Shown: positions 26,696-35,392, numbered from the stretch's first letter. The stretch: 64,000 nucleotides of DNA from Sphingomonas sp. Leaf20 (GCF_001421535.1 NZ_LMKN01000008.1:772980-836979), one strand, 5' to 3'. Numbers and translations are program-made. Notes: generated by a model from the letters alone, not told the origin.

Positions 26696-27030
26696 TACCC
26701 GTTTCATTCCCCGTGATCGCCGCTGCGCTGTCCGGTGCGATCGCCGTCGCGGCGGGGGCGTTCGGTGCGCATGGTGCGAGCGGCGCGGCGGTCGAATGGC
26801 TCAAGACCGGCGCGCAATATCAGCTGATCCATGTCGTCGCTGCGCTGGTGGCGATACGGATGGAAGCGCGCGGGCCGGCCTGGCTATTCGTCGGCGGCGC
26901 GGCGATCTTCGCGGTGACGCTCTATGCGATGGCGCTCGGGGCGCCGCGGTGGCTGGGCGCGGTCACGCCGATCGGCGGCGTCCTGCTCATCGCCGGCTGG
27001 CTCTGGCTGGCGTGGAGCGCGCGGGGCTGA
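26692..27030 (+). CDS. DUF423 family small membrane protein
   Basis: 112 residues with four membrane helices. The family motif GAFGAHG follows the first helix (residues 22-28) and YQLIHVVAALVA begins the second. The family includes E. coli YgdD and human TMEM256. No function is known. It overlaps the antiporter stop by four bases and ends 20 bases before the convergent DUF2256 gene. Confidence 0.9.
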   Translation: MIPVSFPVIAAALSGAIAVAAGAFGAHGASGAAVEWLKTGAQYQLIHVVAALVAIRMEARGPAWLFVGGAAIFAVTLYAMALGAPRWLGAVTPIGGVLLIAGWLWLAWSARG

Positions 27031-27049
27031 GGGCTCCGCTGCGGCGCGC

Positions 27050-27190
27050 CTAGCGCTTCTTGCGACAGGCGTCCGAGCAATAGGTGACGTTGTCCCAATC
27101 GCGCGCCCATTTCTTGCGCCACGTGAACGGACGCTCGCAGGCCGGACAGATCTTGGTCGGCAGGTTCTGCTTGGCGATTCCGTTGGGCAT
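27050..27190 (-). CDS. DUF2256 family small zinc-ribbon-like protein
   Basis: 46 residues, translated directly: it begins [20 protein letters not shown] and ends CSDACRKKR. Two Cys-x2-Cys and Cys-x3-Cys pairs (ICPAC, YCSDAC) around [16 protein letters not shown] match DUF2256, a small basic protein with a zinc-binding look. The start overlaps the aroB stop (TAATG), so it is translationally coupled to aroB and is the third gene of an aroK-aroB unit. It converges on the DUF423 gene. The biological role is unknown. Confidence 0.88.
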   Translation of the reverse strand: MPNGIAKQNLPTKICPACERPFTWRKKWARDWDNVTYCSDACRKKR

Positions 27191-28290
27191 TATCGCGCCT
27201 CCGCGTCGAGGAAGCCCGCGACGGTCGACAGGTTCACGGTCTTGTCGAGATAGGTCTGGCCAATGCCCCGCGCGAGCAGGAACGGCAGCGTGCCTGCCGC
27301 CATCTTCTTGTCATGGCGCATATGGTCGACGAGCCTGGCACCGGACGCCGATATCCCGGCGGCGGCGAGGCCATCGGGAAGCCCGACGGCACGCCAATGC
27401 GCCGCGACGCGCGTCGCGTCCTGGCCCGGGCAGATGCCCTGTGCCGCGGAAAAGCGGAAGGCGAGCGCGCATCCTGCGGCGACGCCTTCGCCGTGTATCA
27501 GCGCCTGCGAAAAGCCCGTCTCGGCCTCCAGCGCGTGGCCGAAAGTATGGCCGAGGTTGAGCAATGCGCGTGTCCCGGTCGTCTCATGCTCGTCAGCAGC
27601 CACGATCCGTGCCTTGGCGGCGACGCTGTGCGCGATCGCGTGGGTGCGCAGAGCGACATCGCCCGCGAGCAGGGCAGCGCCGTTCGCCTCGCACCATTCG
27701 AAGAACGCGAAATCGTCGATCAGGCCGTACTTCACGACCTCGGCATACCCCGCGCGCAGCTCGCGTATCGGCAGCGTGTCGAGCAGCTGCGGATCGATCA
27801 ATACCATCGCGGGCTGGTGGAAGGCGCCGATAAGGTTCTTGCCCGCGCGCGTGTTGATCGCGGTCTTGCCGCCGACCGAGCTGTCGACCTGTGCCAGCAG
27901 CGACGTCGGGATCTGGACGAACTGGCACCCGCGCTTGAGGATCGCACAGGCGAATCCGACGAGATCGCCGATCACGCCGCCCCCCAGCGCGACGACGTGA
28001 TCACCGCGTTCGATGCCGAGATCGAGCAGCCGGTCGCACAGCGTCTCGAGCGTCGCCCAGCTTTTCGATCCCTCGCCGGGGGGAAGCACGATCGCCTCGC
28101 TCGCGACGCCGTTCTGCGTCAGCGAGGCCTGGAGCGTCGCGAGATGACCGGTCAGGTTCGCATCGGTGACGATGGCCATCGTCCGCCCGCGCGCGAGCGG
28201 CGCGAGACGCGCGCCGGCGGCGGCGAGCGATCCGGCCTCGATATGGATCGGATAGCTCCGGGCGCCGAGGTTCACGGTGATCGTCGTCAT
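27190..28290 (-). CDS. aroB: 3-dehydroquinate synthase
   Basis: 366 residues. NAD-binding [13 protein letters not shown], the [19 protein letters not shown] substrate and metal block, and the zinc-ligand [11 protein letters not shown] segment are all present. It converts DAHP into 3-dehydroquinate, the second shikimate-pathway step. The ATG overlaps the aroK stop (CTATGA) and its own stop overlaps DUF2256. The enzyme looks complete. Confidence 0.97.
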   Translation of the reverse strand: MTTITVNLGARSYPIHIEAGSLAAAGARLAPLARGRTMAIVTDANLTGHLATLQASLTQNGVASEAIVLPPGEGSKSWATLETLCDRLLDLGIERGDHVVALGGGVIGDLVGFACAILKRGCQFVQIPTSLLAQVDSSVGGKTAINTRAGKNLIGAFHQPAMVLIDPQLLDTLPIRELRAGYAEVVKYGLIDDFAFFEWCEANGAALLAGDVALRTHAIAHSVAAKARIVAADEHETTGTRALLNLGHTFGHALEAETGFSQALIHGEGVAAGCALAFRFSAAQGICPGQDATRVAAHWRAVGLPDGLAAAGISASGARLVDHMRHDKKMAAGTLPFLLARGIGQTYLDKTVNLSTVAGFLDAEAR

Positions 28291-28826
28291 AGTCCGATGG
28301 CTTTCAGGATGGACGCAACGGTCGCTTCATGCGGGGCCTTGTTGCTCGCGATGTGGATATGCGCCTTGGCGTAGATCGGGTTGCGGACCCGCGCGAGTTC
28401 GGCGAGCACCTGGCCCGCGTCCCGGTTGCGCAGCAACGGCCGCGTATTGCGCCTGCCAACCCGCTCGACAAGAATGTCGGGATGCGCGCTGAGCCAGATC
28501 GCGGTCGCTTCCGCGAGGATCAGGCTGCGCGTTTCCTCGTTGATGAACGCACCCCCGCCGGTCGCGATGACCTTGGGCTTGCCGTCGATCAGCCGCGCGA
28601 TCACGCGGCGTTCGCCGTCGCGAAAATACGCTTCGCCGTATTTTTCGAAGATCTCGCTGACGGTCATTCCCGACGCCGCCTCGATCTCGTGATCGGCATC
28701 GACGAACGGCAGGCGGAGGCGTTGCGCGAGGCGGCGGCCGACCGTCGTCTTGCCCACGCCCATCAATCCGACGAGGACGAGGGGGCGGCCGCTCCAGGGG
28801 GCAATCGGGTTGTGGCTTTGCAACAT
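28287..28826 (-). CDS. aroK: Shikimate kinase
   Basis: 179 residues from the Met at 28826 (MLQSHNPIAP); an open frame extends 61 codons further but has no family features. Walker A is GLMGVGKTT near residue 20-28. Shikimate-binding residues are in FVDADHEIE and in the TGGGAF loop. The lid region has RNTRPLLR. It phosphorylates shikimate with ATP. It is first of the aroK-aroB-DUF2256 unit and diverges from a small membrane protein 103 bases away. Confidence 0.95.
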   Translation of the reverse strand: MLQSHNPIAPWSGRPLVLVGLMGVGKTTVGRRLAQRLRLPFVDADHEIEAASGMTVSEIFEKYGEAYFRDGERRVIARLIDGKPKVIATGGGAFINEETRSLILAEATAIWLSAHPDILVERVGRRNTRPLLRNRDAGQVLAELARVRNPIYAKAHIHIASNKAPHEATVASILKAIGL

Positions 28827-28929
28827 CGCGGGCCGCGCTATACAGCGACGCTGCGCGGGGGGAAACGCCAACCACGTGCGTAATTGCTCTGTTCGCCTTC
28901 TTCGTATCCGTCTCAACAAGGTTTTGCGT

Positions 28930-29064
28930 ATGTCCCGCCTGATAGTCTCGGTCGTCGTCGTTCTGGTCGTGGTCATCGGCGGGCTGTTCCTGCTCGCAGG
29001 GCGCGCCACCGAACGCCCCCAGACGCAAGTCGAGAAGGCCGTGACGCTTGCGAACCTTTCCTAA
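28930..29064 (+). CDS. Small single-pass membrane protein
   Basis: 44 residues, too short for routine ORF calling. One hydrophobic helix (LIVSVVVVLVVVIGGLFLLAG) is followed by a short hydrophilic tail ending TQVEKAVTLANLS. The start ATG lies 103 bases from the divergent aroK. Its 3' end overlaps the next gene by 17 bases. The layout (one helix, short tail, coupled to a secreted protein gene and xerD) suggests a conserved operon member, but no family was recognised. Confidence 0.6.
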   Translation: MSRLIVSVVVVLVVVIGGLFLLAGRATERPQTQVEKAVTLANLS

Positions 29065-30925
29065 GGTCACGCTGGCGGCGCTGGCCGCGACCTGCGCGCT
29101 CGCGGCGCTGGCGCCGGCGATCGGGCAGGATCGTCCCGAATCGATCCTGCCCCCCGGGTTCGGTGACACGACGCCGACGCCGGCGCCGACCCCGCGGGCA
29201 CCGTCCGCAGGCTCAACGGCCCAGCCCGCCCGGCCGGCCCAGTCCGGCCAGCCCGGAGCCCCCGCACAACCGGTCGCACCCGTTCCGGCGCCACCAGGCG
29301 GTCTGGCGACGATCCAGCCACTGCCGCCCTCGTCGCCTCCGACGGGGCCGGACGGGGCGCCGATCGTGCCCCCGGTCGGCACACCCGCGCCGATCGACCC
29401 CGCGGTCGTCGCGCAATATGAGATGCCGGCCTTCGCGCGCCGCTCGCTCGATCGGGTCGGCGCGATCGGCCAGACCGAAGGCGGCGTTGCGGCAGACGCC
29501 TTCGGTGCGGCCGATGGCCCGTATCTTCAGACGCTGATGCGCCGGCTGACCGCGCCGCTGCCGTCACGGTGGATGTCGATCCTGCTGCGGCGCGTGCTGG
29601 TATCGCGCGTCGAAACACCGGCCGGCGTCAACGGCGCGGATTTCGCCGCCGAGCGCGGCTGGCTGCTGCTGCGAATGGGCGAGTCGGTTGCGGCGCGCGC
29701 GGTCGTGCAGGGCGTCGACACCGCCAACTACACGCCCAAGCTCTATCAGGTGGCGATGAACACCGCGCTGGCGACGGGCGATCCCGGTGGTCTGTGTCCG
29801 CTGGTTGACGGCGCGATACAGCGCGTGCCGGCGCGAAGCTGGACGCTGGCGCAGGCGATGTGCGCGGGCCTGTCGGGCGAGCCGTCACGGGCGGGGACGC
29901 TGATCACCGCGGCGCGGCGGCGCAACGTCGCCAGCGGCGTCGACATGCTGCTGGCGCAGAAGGTCGTCGGCGCCGGCGGGCAGGGCCGCCAGGCGGTGAC
30001 GATCGAGTGGGACGGCGTCGATCAGCTGACGACATGGCGGCTCGGACTCGCGATGGCGACGGGGGTGGTCGTTCCCGATCCGTTGTTCGCCACGGTCGGA
30101 CCGCAGGCGACCTATTGGCGCGCCTTGTCTCCCGGCCTTACGATCGGCAACCGGTTGGCGGCGGCCGAGGCGGCAGCGGCGCAGGGTGTGCTGTCGAATG
30201 CCGCACTGGTCGACCTGTACGGGGCAGCCGATGGCGACGACAGCGTCCAGAGCGCGGCAACCGCGACCGCGCAGGACCTGCGCACCGCCTATGCCGATCG
30301 CAACGCAGAGGCACGGTTGACGGCGCTGCGATCGATCTGGGGGGCGAGCACGGATGCAGCACCCGCCTATGCGCGACTGGTGCTGACGGCGCGGGCCGCG
30401 GTGCGGATCCCGGCGGCGCTGGGCAAGGGGGACGCCGACCGGCTGGTCGCGTCGATGCTGTCCGCGGGGCTGGACCACAGCGCGTCACGCTGGCTCGGCG
30501 TCGTCGATCGCGGCGGGGACGCGTGGGCGATGCTCGTGCTCGCCGACCCCAATCCGGGGACCCGGTTGAGCTATGGCGATCTCGCCTCCTATTCGGGCGG
30601 ACCCGGCGATTCGGCGCTGAAGCAGCGGATGCTGTTCGCGGGGCTCGCGGGGCTCGGCAGGCTGAGTGCGGGCGATATCGAGCGGGCGGCGCAAGCGCTC
30701 GGCGTACCGATCGGGACGGAGAATGCGTGGACGCGCGCGCTCGACCGCGCGGCGCGCGCGGGACAGCCCGGAACCGTCGCGCTTCTTGCGGCAACCGGTC
30801 TGCAGACGGCGCGCTGGCATGGTGTCCCGCCCGAGGCGCTGTACCGGATCGTCGCCGCGCTGCGGGCCGTGGGGCTCGAGGGCGAAGCGCGGATGCTGGC
30901 CGCCGAGGCGATCGCGCGCGCGTGA
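29048..30925 (+). CDS. Large exported alpha-helical protein of unknown function
   Basis: 625 residues, starting at TTG within the end of the small membrane gene. A signal peptide (RTFPKVTLAALAATCALAALAPAIG) is followed by an 80-residue Pro/Ala/Thr-rich linker with repeated PTPAP and GQP runs, then a ~480-residue Ala/Leu-rich helical region without recognised motifs, suggestive of repeats such as TPR/SPOR-type solenoids. It is not recognised at family level. It sits between aroK and xerD. It is probably periplasmic. The second possible start would be inside the signal peptide. Confidence 0.75.
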   Translation: MRTFPKVTLAALAATCALAALAPAIGQDRPESILPPGFGDTTPTPAPTPRAPSAGSTAQPARPAQSGQPGAPAQPVAPVPAPPGGLATIQPLPPSSPPTGPDGAPIVPPVGTPAPIDPAVVAQYEMPAFARRSLDRVGAIGQTEGGVAADAFGAADGPYLQTLMRRLTAPLPSRWMSILLRRVLVSRVETPAGVNGADFAAERGWLLLRMGESVAARAVVQGVDTANYTPKLYQVAMNTALATGDPGGLCPLVDGAIQRVPARSWTLAQAMCAGLSGEPSRAGTLITAARRRNVASGVDMLLAQKVVGAGGQGRQAVTIEWDGVDQLTTWRLGLAMATGVVVPDPLFATVGPQATYWRALSPGLTIGNRLAAAEAAAAQGVLSNAALVDLYGAADGDDSVQSAATATAQDLRTAYADRNAEARLTALRSIWGASTDAAPAYARLVLTARAAVRIPAALGKGDADRLVASMLSAGLDHSASRWLGVVDRGGDAWAMLVLADPNPGTRLSYGDLASYSGGPGDSALKQRMLFAGLAGLGRLSAGDIERAAQALGVPIGTENAWTRALDRAARAGQPGTVALLAATGLQTARWHGVPPEALYRIVAALRAVGLEGEARMLAAEAIARA

Positions 30926-30946
30926 CCGCCGCATCGGCCCGACCGC

Positions 30947-31939
30947 GTGCGCGACGGCCTCGTGATGCATGACGGCGACGACGACGGCGTCCCCACCGAC
31001 GCGAATGCGTCGGGGAGGATCGCCGACCGTGCGCTGATCGACCGGTTTCTCGAGATGATGGCGGCGCAGGCAGGGTCGGCGGCGAACACGATCGCCGCCT
31101 ATCGCAGCGACCTGTCGCTCGCGTCCAAGATGCTCGATGGCGATCTGGCGACCGCGGATGGCGAGGCGCTCGTCCGGCTCTCGGCGACGTGGCGTGACCT
31201 GTCGCGCGCGACGATCAGCCGGAAATCGGCGGCACTGCGGCGGTTCTTCGGGTTTCTCGCCGACGAGGGGCACCGGGAGGACGATCCGGGCAAGGCGCTG
31301 CCGCGGCCCGGAACGGCCCGGTCGCTCCCCAAGATCCTGGGGCATGATGACGTCGACCGGCTGTTCGCGGCGATCGTCGCGCGAATCGGGCGCGATCCAC
31401 CCGACCCGCGGGACGTGCGGCTGTCGTCGCTGATCGAGCTGCTCTACGGTTCGGGCCTGCGCGCGACCGAGCTGATCAGCCTGCCGCGCAATGCGGTGCA
31501 CCCCGATCGACCGTTCGTCATCCTGCGCGGCAAGGGCGGGCGCGAGCGGCTGGTGCCCATATCCGATCGCGCGCGCGCCGCCGTCGCGCTGTGGCGCGCG
31601 AACGTCCCCGTCGATTCACCCTGGCTGTTCCCCTCGGGCAAGCGGCATCTGTCGCGGATCCGGCTGTACCAGCTGGTCAAGGCGCTCGCCGCCGAGGCGG
31701 GGATCCCGCCCGACCGCGTCAGCCCGCACGTGCTGCGCCACGCCTTTGCCACGCACCTGCTTGCCGGCGGAGCCGATCTGCGCGCGCTGCAGGCGATGCT
31801 GGGGCATGCCGATATCGCCACCACCGAGATCTATACCCATGTCGAAGCGAGCAAACTGGTCGAACTGGTCAATACGCGCCACCCGCTGAACGACGCCGCG
31901 AACCCGCCCCGCGTTGACGTTCAAGTCCGCGAGCCGTAA
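30947..31939 (+). CDS. xerD: Tyrosine recombinase XerD
   Basis: 330 residues (324 if the Met at 30965 is used). The N-terminal SAM-like core-binding domain is followed by the catalytic domain: Arg in GSGLRATELISLP, His/Arg in HVLRHAFATHL, His in LGHADIATTEIY and the nucleophile Tyr in EIYTH. A 30-residue Asp/Asn-rich N-terminal extension precedes the fold. With XerC it resolves chromosome dimers at dif. Its place next to accA and aroK in a core region supports XerD rather than a mobile-element integrase. Confidence 0.9.
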   Translation: MRDGLVMHDGDDDGVPTDANASGRIADRALIDRFLEMMAAQAGSAANTIAAYRSDLSLASKMLDGDLATADGEALVRLSATWRDLSRATISRKSAALRRFFGFLADEGHREDDPGKALPRPGTARSLPKILGHDDVDRLFAAIVARIGRDPPDPRDVRLSSLIELLYGSGLRATELISLPRNAVHPDRPFVILRGKGGRERLVPISDRARAAVALWRANVPVDSPWLFPSGKRHLSRIRLYQLVKALAAEAGIPPDRVSPHVLRHAFATHLLAGGADLRALQAMLGHADIATTEIYTHVEASKLVELVNTRHPLNDAANPPRVDVQVREP

Positions 31940-31948
31940 CCGGCGCGG

Positions 31949-32896
31949 ATGCCAAGCTTCCTCGACTTCGAGAAACCGATCGCCGAACTGCAAGGGCGGA
32001 TCGACGAACTCCGTGACACCGCGACCGACGGCAGCGTCGATCTGTCCGCCGACATCGCCCGTCTGCAGGCCAAATCGGACAAGCTCCTGAAGGACACGTT
32101 CGCCCGGCTGACGCCGTGGCAGAAGACTCAGGTCGCGCGTCATCCCGAGCGTCCGCACTTCAAGGATTACGTCGCCGCGCTGTTCGACGAGTTCATTCCG
32201 CTCGCGGGTGACCGGGCGTTCGGTGACGACCAGGCGATCCTGGGCGGGTTCGCGACGTTCCGCGGGCGCAGGATCATGGTGCTGGGGCACGAGAAGGGCG
32301 ACGATACCGCCAGCCGTCTCCGTCACAATTTCGGCATGGGCAAGCCCGAGGGCTATCGCAAGGCGATCCGTCTGGTCGAGCTGGCGAACCGCTTCGGCCT
32401 GCCGATCGTGACGCTGGTCGACACCTCGGGCGCGTTCCCCGGGATCCAGGCCGAAGAACGCGGCCAGGCCGAGGCCATCGCGCGCTCGACCGAAGCGTGC
32501 CTCAATGCGGGCGTCCCGATCGTTTCGGCGATCGTCGGCGAGGGCGGGTCGGGCGGCGCGGTCGCGCTGGCGGCGGGTAATCGCGTGCTGATGTTCGAAC
32601 ATGCCGTGTATTCGGTGATCAGCCCCGAGGGCTGCGCCTCGATCCTGTGGCGGACCGCGGACAAGGCACCCGAGGCGGCCGAGGCGATGCGGATTACCGC
32701 GCAGGACCTGAAGACGTTCGGCGTGATCGACACGGTCGTCGCGGAACCGCTCGGGGGTGCTCACCGCGATTCGGCAACGGCGATCGACGCGCTCGGCACC
32801 GCGATCTCGGCCGCGCTCGACGAGCTCGTGCCGCTATCGGCGGGGGACCTGCGCAAGGAGCGTCAGGCGAAGTTCCTCAAGATGGGACGCCTCTGA
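31949..32896 (+). CDS. accA: Acetyl-CoA carboxylase carboxyltransferase subunit alpha
   Basis: 315 residues, normal length. N-terminal [18 protein letters not shown], the ClpP/crotonase-like carboxyltransferase core with [20 protein letters not shown], and [21 protein letters not shown] are conserved. AccA pairs with AccD to move the carboxyl group from carboxybiotin to acetyl-CoA, giving malonyl-CoA for fatty acid synthesis. It starts 10 bases after xerD and is followed by a strong hairpin (32929-32960). Confidence 0.98.
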   Translation: MPSFLDFEKPIAELQGRIDELRDTATDGSVDLSADIARLQAKSDKLLKDTFARLTPWQKTQVARHPERPHFKDYVAALFDEFIPLAGDRAFGDDQAILGGFATFRGRRIMVLGHEKGDDTASRLRHNFGMGKPEGYRKAIRLVELANRFGLPIVTLVDTSGAFPGIQAEERGQAEAIARSTEACLNAGVPIVSAIVGEGGSGGAVALAAGNRVLMFEHAVYSVISPEGCASILWRTADKAPEAAEAMRITAQDLKTFGVIDTVVAEPLGGAHRDSATAIDALGTAISAALDELVPLSAGDLRKERQAKFLKMGRL

Positions 32897-32928
32897 GCGT
32901 TCTTGCCGGGCAGCGCGTCCGAACGAAA

Positions 32929-32960
32929 ATGGGCGGCGGATCCTGCGATCCGCCGCCCAT
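32929..32960. terminator. Hairpin between accA and the first Flp pilin
   Basis: A 14-bp perfect GC-rich stem (ATGGGCGGCGGATC and its complement) with a CTGC loop, 33 bases after accA and 34 bases beyond the Flp stop on the other strand. Poly-T is absent on the plus side; on the minus side it is followed by TTTTCG, so it may act for both convergent genes. Confidence 0.7.
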
Positions 32961-32993
32961 TCGCTGTACAATCCGGTAAAGGATCGCAGCGGC

Positions 32994-33173
32994 TCAACCA
33001 GCCGTCATCTTGCTGCTGACGTTGTTGAAGGTCTTGTTCAGGCTCGTGCCCAGACCCTGCATCGCGGCGATGGCTGCGACGGCGATCAGCGCGGCGATCA
33101 GGCCGTACTCGATTGCGGTCGCGCCCTTGTTGTCCTTGAAAAGCTTGCGGATCATCTGCATTCCGGTCTCCAT
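32994..33173 (-). CDS. Flp family type IVb pilin
   Basis: 59 residues translated by eye: METGMQMIRKLFKDNKGATA then IEYGLIAALIAVAAIAA. The short basic leader, the prepilin-type cleavage region before ATAIEYG and the single hydrophobic helix are characteristic of Flp/Fap pilins of Tad systems. The ATG could also be at 33161 (MQMIRK). It is one of two orphan flp-like genes; no prepilin peptidase or tad gene lies in the window. It is exported across the inner membrane and processed. Confidence 0.85.
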   Translation of the reverse strand: METGMQMIRKLFKDNKGATAIEYGLIAALIAVAAIAAMQGLGTSLNKTFNNVSSKMTAG

Positions 33174-33282
33174 CGTTAAAAAGCTTCAGTCACCCGGCCG
33201 GCCCGGATCGACCGGAACAGCAATTCCGATCCCTAGGCGCGAGCGGTTGAGAAATTCTTAAAACCGCAAATCTTTCGTATGC

Positions 33283-33498
33283 TTAGCGGGCGGCAGCGAC
33301 CCGTGTGTGGAGCATGTTCCACAGCGACGAGGTGCTGTCGGCGAGCATCACAAGCCCCGTCATCATGCCGAGCACGACGAGGGCCAGGATCAGGCCATAT
33401 TCGACCGCCGTCGCGCCGCGGAGGTTCCCGAGCAGGGTGGTGGCCGCATGCAGGACGCGGGCACAGACTGGCTTTACGCTTCGGAGTTTCGGCCTCAT
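33283..33498 (-). CDS. Flp family type IVb pilin, divergent copy
   Basis: 71 residues. The leader is longer (MRPKLRSVKPVCARVLHAAT) and the mature start GATAVEYGLILALVVLGMM matches Flp pilins. The C-terminal half differs from the neighbouring pilin (SLWNMLHTRVAAAR), so the pair is an old duplication or two distinct pilins. It lies 110 bases upstream of the first copy. It diverges from the mutT gene 33 bases away. Confidence 0.8.
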   Translation of the reverse strand: MRPKLRSVKPVCARVLHAATTLLGNLRGATAVEYGLILALVVLGMMTGLVMLADSTSSLWNMLHTRVAAAR

Positions 33499-33530
33499 GT
33501 CGCGTCGTAATAAAGTCAGGAGCTTAACGA

Positions 33531-33941
33531 ATGGCCAATGATACTGCGCTGTTGCCCGTCGTCGCGGCGGCGTTGGTCGACGCGGATGGCCGCGTGCTGC
33601 TGCAGCAGCGACCCGCGGGAAAATCGCTCGCCGGGCTCTGGGAATTTCCCGGGGGGAAGATCGAGCCGGGCGAGACGCCCGAAGACGCGCTGATCCGCGA
33701 ACTCGAGGAGGAATTGGCGATCATGGTGCCGCACGCATGCCTCGCGCCGGCGGTCTTCGCGAGCGCGCCGCTGGGCGACCGGCACCTGCTGCTGCTGCTG
33801 TTCGTCACGCGGAAGTGGACGGGCGTTCCGCGCGCGCTCGAGGCGGACGCGCTGCGATGGGTCTATCCGCGTGATATGCACGACCTGCCGATGCCGCCTG
33901 CCGACAAGCCGCTGATCGGCCTGCTGGACGCGCTGCTATAG
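33531..33941 (+). CDS. mutT: MutT-type (deoxy)nucleoside triphosphate pyrophosphohydrolase
   Basis: 136 residues, one Nudix domain. The Nudix box is complete: GGKIEPGETPEDALIRELEE (G-x5-E-x7-R-E-x2-E-E) with a final E-L. The preceding LLQQRPAGKSLAGLWEFP is characteristic of 8-oxo-dGTP diphosphatases. The C-terminal ALRWVYPRDMHDLPMPPAD is also MutT-like. It removes oxidised nucleotides from the pool. It converges on the DUF1989 gene, 18 bases away. Confidence 0.92.
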   Translation: MANDTALLPVVAAALVDADGRVLLQQRPAGKSLAGLWEFPGGKIEPGETPEDALIRELEEELAIMVPHACLAPAVFASAPLGDRHLLLLLFVTRKWTGVPRALEADALRWVYPRDMHDLPMPPADKPLIGLLDALL

Positions 33942-33959
33942 CTGTAAGGAAAAATCCGG

Positions 33960-34541
33960 TCAGCTGATCGAATACTGGATCGGCTTGAACGATCCGCCGT
34001 TCGATTGCAGCGCCGAGCACGCGGTCAGTCCGATGATCAGATCCATCTCGGCTCGGAACGTGATCGTATCGCCGGCGCGGCTGAGTGGCGGCTCTACCGT
34101 GAACGCGCCGGTAGACCCGTCGATCGGCACGTTCATGAAACAGTTGAACGCGGTGGGGATGGCGTCGGGCTCCACGCCATAAGGCGCCAGCGCTTCGGCG
34201 AGATTGCCGAAGCATCCGCGGTGCGGATCGGTATCGCCGTAGATGATGGCGAAGGTTTCGCGCGAACACGGCGTGAGCAGGAAATCGTGCCGCCCCACGT
34301 CGTCGCCGATGATGTCGAGCATCACGTTGCTGCGGTTCGAATAGAGCCGGTCCCCGGTCGTCAGATACAGTCGGCTGGCGTAATCGAGCGTACGCCCCGA
34401 CGAGATCACTTCGCGAATGTCCGCACGATTGTACGCGAGGAGATCCGCGACCTGACGGCCCTCGGGATCGATCACGGTCAGCGTCTGGCCGCGATCGAGC
34501 GTGAACCCGGCGCCGGAGCGCGGTGCGATCGTATCAACCAT
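33960..34541 (-). CDS. DUF1989 family protein (urea carboxylase-associated type)
   Basis: 193 residues. Conserved features include RGQTLTVIDPEGRQVADLL at the N-terminus, HDFLLTPCSRETF near residue 90-105 and HRGCFGNLAEAL near residue 110, typical of DUF1989. Members next to urea/guanidine carboxylases act as carboxyguanidine deiminase subunits (CgdA/CgdB); others have unknown substrates. Here the gene overlaps the 3' end of a YqcI/YcgG gene by eight bases, so the two form an operon. GGAG 8 bases upstream supports the ATG at 34541. No carboxylase is present, so a guanidine role is only a suggestion. Confidence 0.85.
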   Translation of the reverse strand: MVDTIAPRSGAGFTLDRGQTLTVIDPEGRQVADLLAYNRADIREVISSGRTLDYASRLYLTTGDRLYSNRSNVMLDIIGDDVGRHDFLLTPCSRETFAIIYGDTDPHRGCFGNLAEALAPYGVEPDAIPTAFNCFMNVPIDGSTGAFTVEPPLSRAGDTITFRAEMDLIIGLTACSALQSNGGSFKPIQYSIS

Positions 34542-35247
34542 GTGCGCTGCTCCGCTTGAAGGGACATTTCCACGAGTCGTCGACGACCCGGCCGCTATAT
34601 TGGCGCGCTTCGCTCGACTCGCCGTGACGCGCGAGCATCGGGTTCATCGTCCCTGCCAGTTGCAGATCGCGATCGAGGATCGACGTCCGCAGCTTGTCAT
34701 AACGTTGCTGCGTGCGCAGCACCTCGAACTGGTCGTGCAGGTTGAATACCATCGCCGGCGTCTGGAACCGGCGCGCGGGGCGGCTCGCATTGGGGTGAAG
34801 CCCGACGACGAAAAACGCCTCGCCCGAAAAGCTCAGCGAGAAATGTGGATCGTCCGGATCGGCGCTCACCGACGGATCGGGACGGTTGCCCAGCCATTCG
34901 TCCTTGTCGCTGAGCGACTGCGCGCGTGCCCAGAGATGCGCCTCGAATTCCTCTTCGCTCAGCTGCTCGGGGCCTTCGAACAGCACCACCATCGTGCGGA
35001 AGATAGCGCGATCCTTCTGGTATTTTCGTACCGTGTCGGCGAGCATCGGGAGGATCCGCAGATCGTCCCAGGCCGAGCGCACATCGCGGGCGACGACGAT
35101 GTCCATCTGCCCGCGACCAAGCGCGGATTTGGCGCCGACGCACGGAAAGGCAGTAGCCTGAACCGTCGCGATGAACGCCTGGGCGAGAGGGTGGTCATTT
35201 TGGGTCTGGGGGAGATACATGCCGACGCCGAACAGTCCACGACGCAC
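34534..35247 (-). CDS. YqcI/YcgG family protein, haem-dependent N-oxygenase candidate
   Basis: 237 residues (GTG start) or 228 from the Met at 35220. The family motif AFPCVGAKSALGRG is near residue 35, FFVVGLHPNASRPARRF in the middle and SWKCPFKRS at the C-terminus. Characterised relatives are haem enzymes that hydroxylate guanidine-type nitrogens: GntA in guanitoxin synthesis, DcsA (arginine N-hydroxylase) and RohS in azomycin synthesis. The reaction here is inferred and the substrate unknown. It overlaps the DUF1989 gene and diverges from a Crp/Fnr gene across a FNR-like site. No signal peptide. Confidence 0.85.
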   Translation of the reverse strand: MRRGLFGVGMYLPQTQNDHPLAQAFIATVQATAFPCVGAKSALGRGQMDIVVARDVRSAWDDLRILPMLADTVRKYQKDRAIFRTMVVLFEGPEQLSEEEFEAHLWARAQSLSDKDEWLGNRPDPSVSADPDDPHFSLSFSGEAFFVVGLHPNASRPARRFQTPAMVFNLHDQFEVLRTQQRYDKLRTSILDRDLQLAGTMNPMLARHGESSEARQYSGRVVDDSWKCPFKRSSAHG

Positions 35248-35272
35248 AAGGTTTCATCTGCGAGCGGAGTCG

Positions 35273-35286
35273 TTGACCTCGATCAG
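35273..35286. promoter_or_regulatory. FNR/FixK-like box between YqcI/YcgG and Crp/Fnr genes
   Basis: TTGAC-CTCG-ATCAG matches the FNR-family consensus TTGAT-N4-ATCAA at 8 of 10 positions. It lies in the 145-base divergent region, centred 32 bases upstream of the YqcI/YcgG GTG (or about 59 from the Met at 35220) and about 113 bases upstream of the regulator's Met at 35393. The neighbouring Crp/Fnr protein is the obvious candidate to bind it. The match is visible; binding is inferred. Confidence 0.5.
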
Positions 35287-35392
35287 TCAGAAAACTTGCA
35301 GCCGGCATACTTCAGTTCGTACAGGCAGGCGTAGACAGCCGGCGGCTTACAGGCAGGGGTGGACGGGCGATGGCGACCGCAAAGGGATGGGG

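Noticed and set aside
24953..26707. A 584-codon frame opposite the CPA2 antiporter.
   Set aside because: Composition (Arg, His, Gln-rich, no hydrophobic core) is that of a shadow frame. The plus strand has clear antiporter motifs.
30947..31939. Whether xerD marks an integrated mobile element.
   Set aside because: Neighbours are core genes (aroK, accA), there is no duplicated attachment site and no cargo; the protein fits housekeeping XerD.
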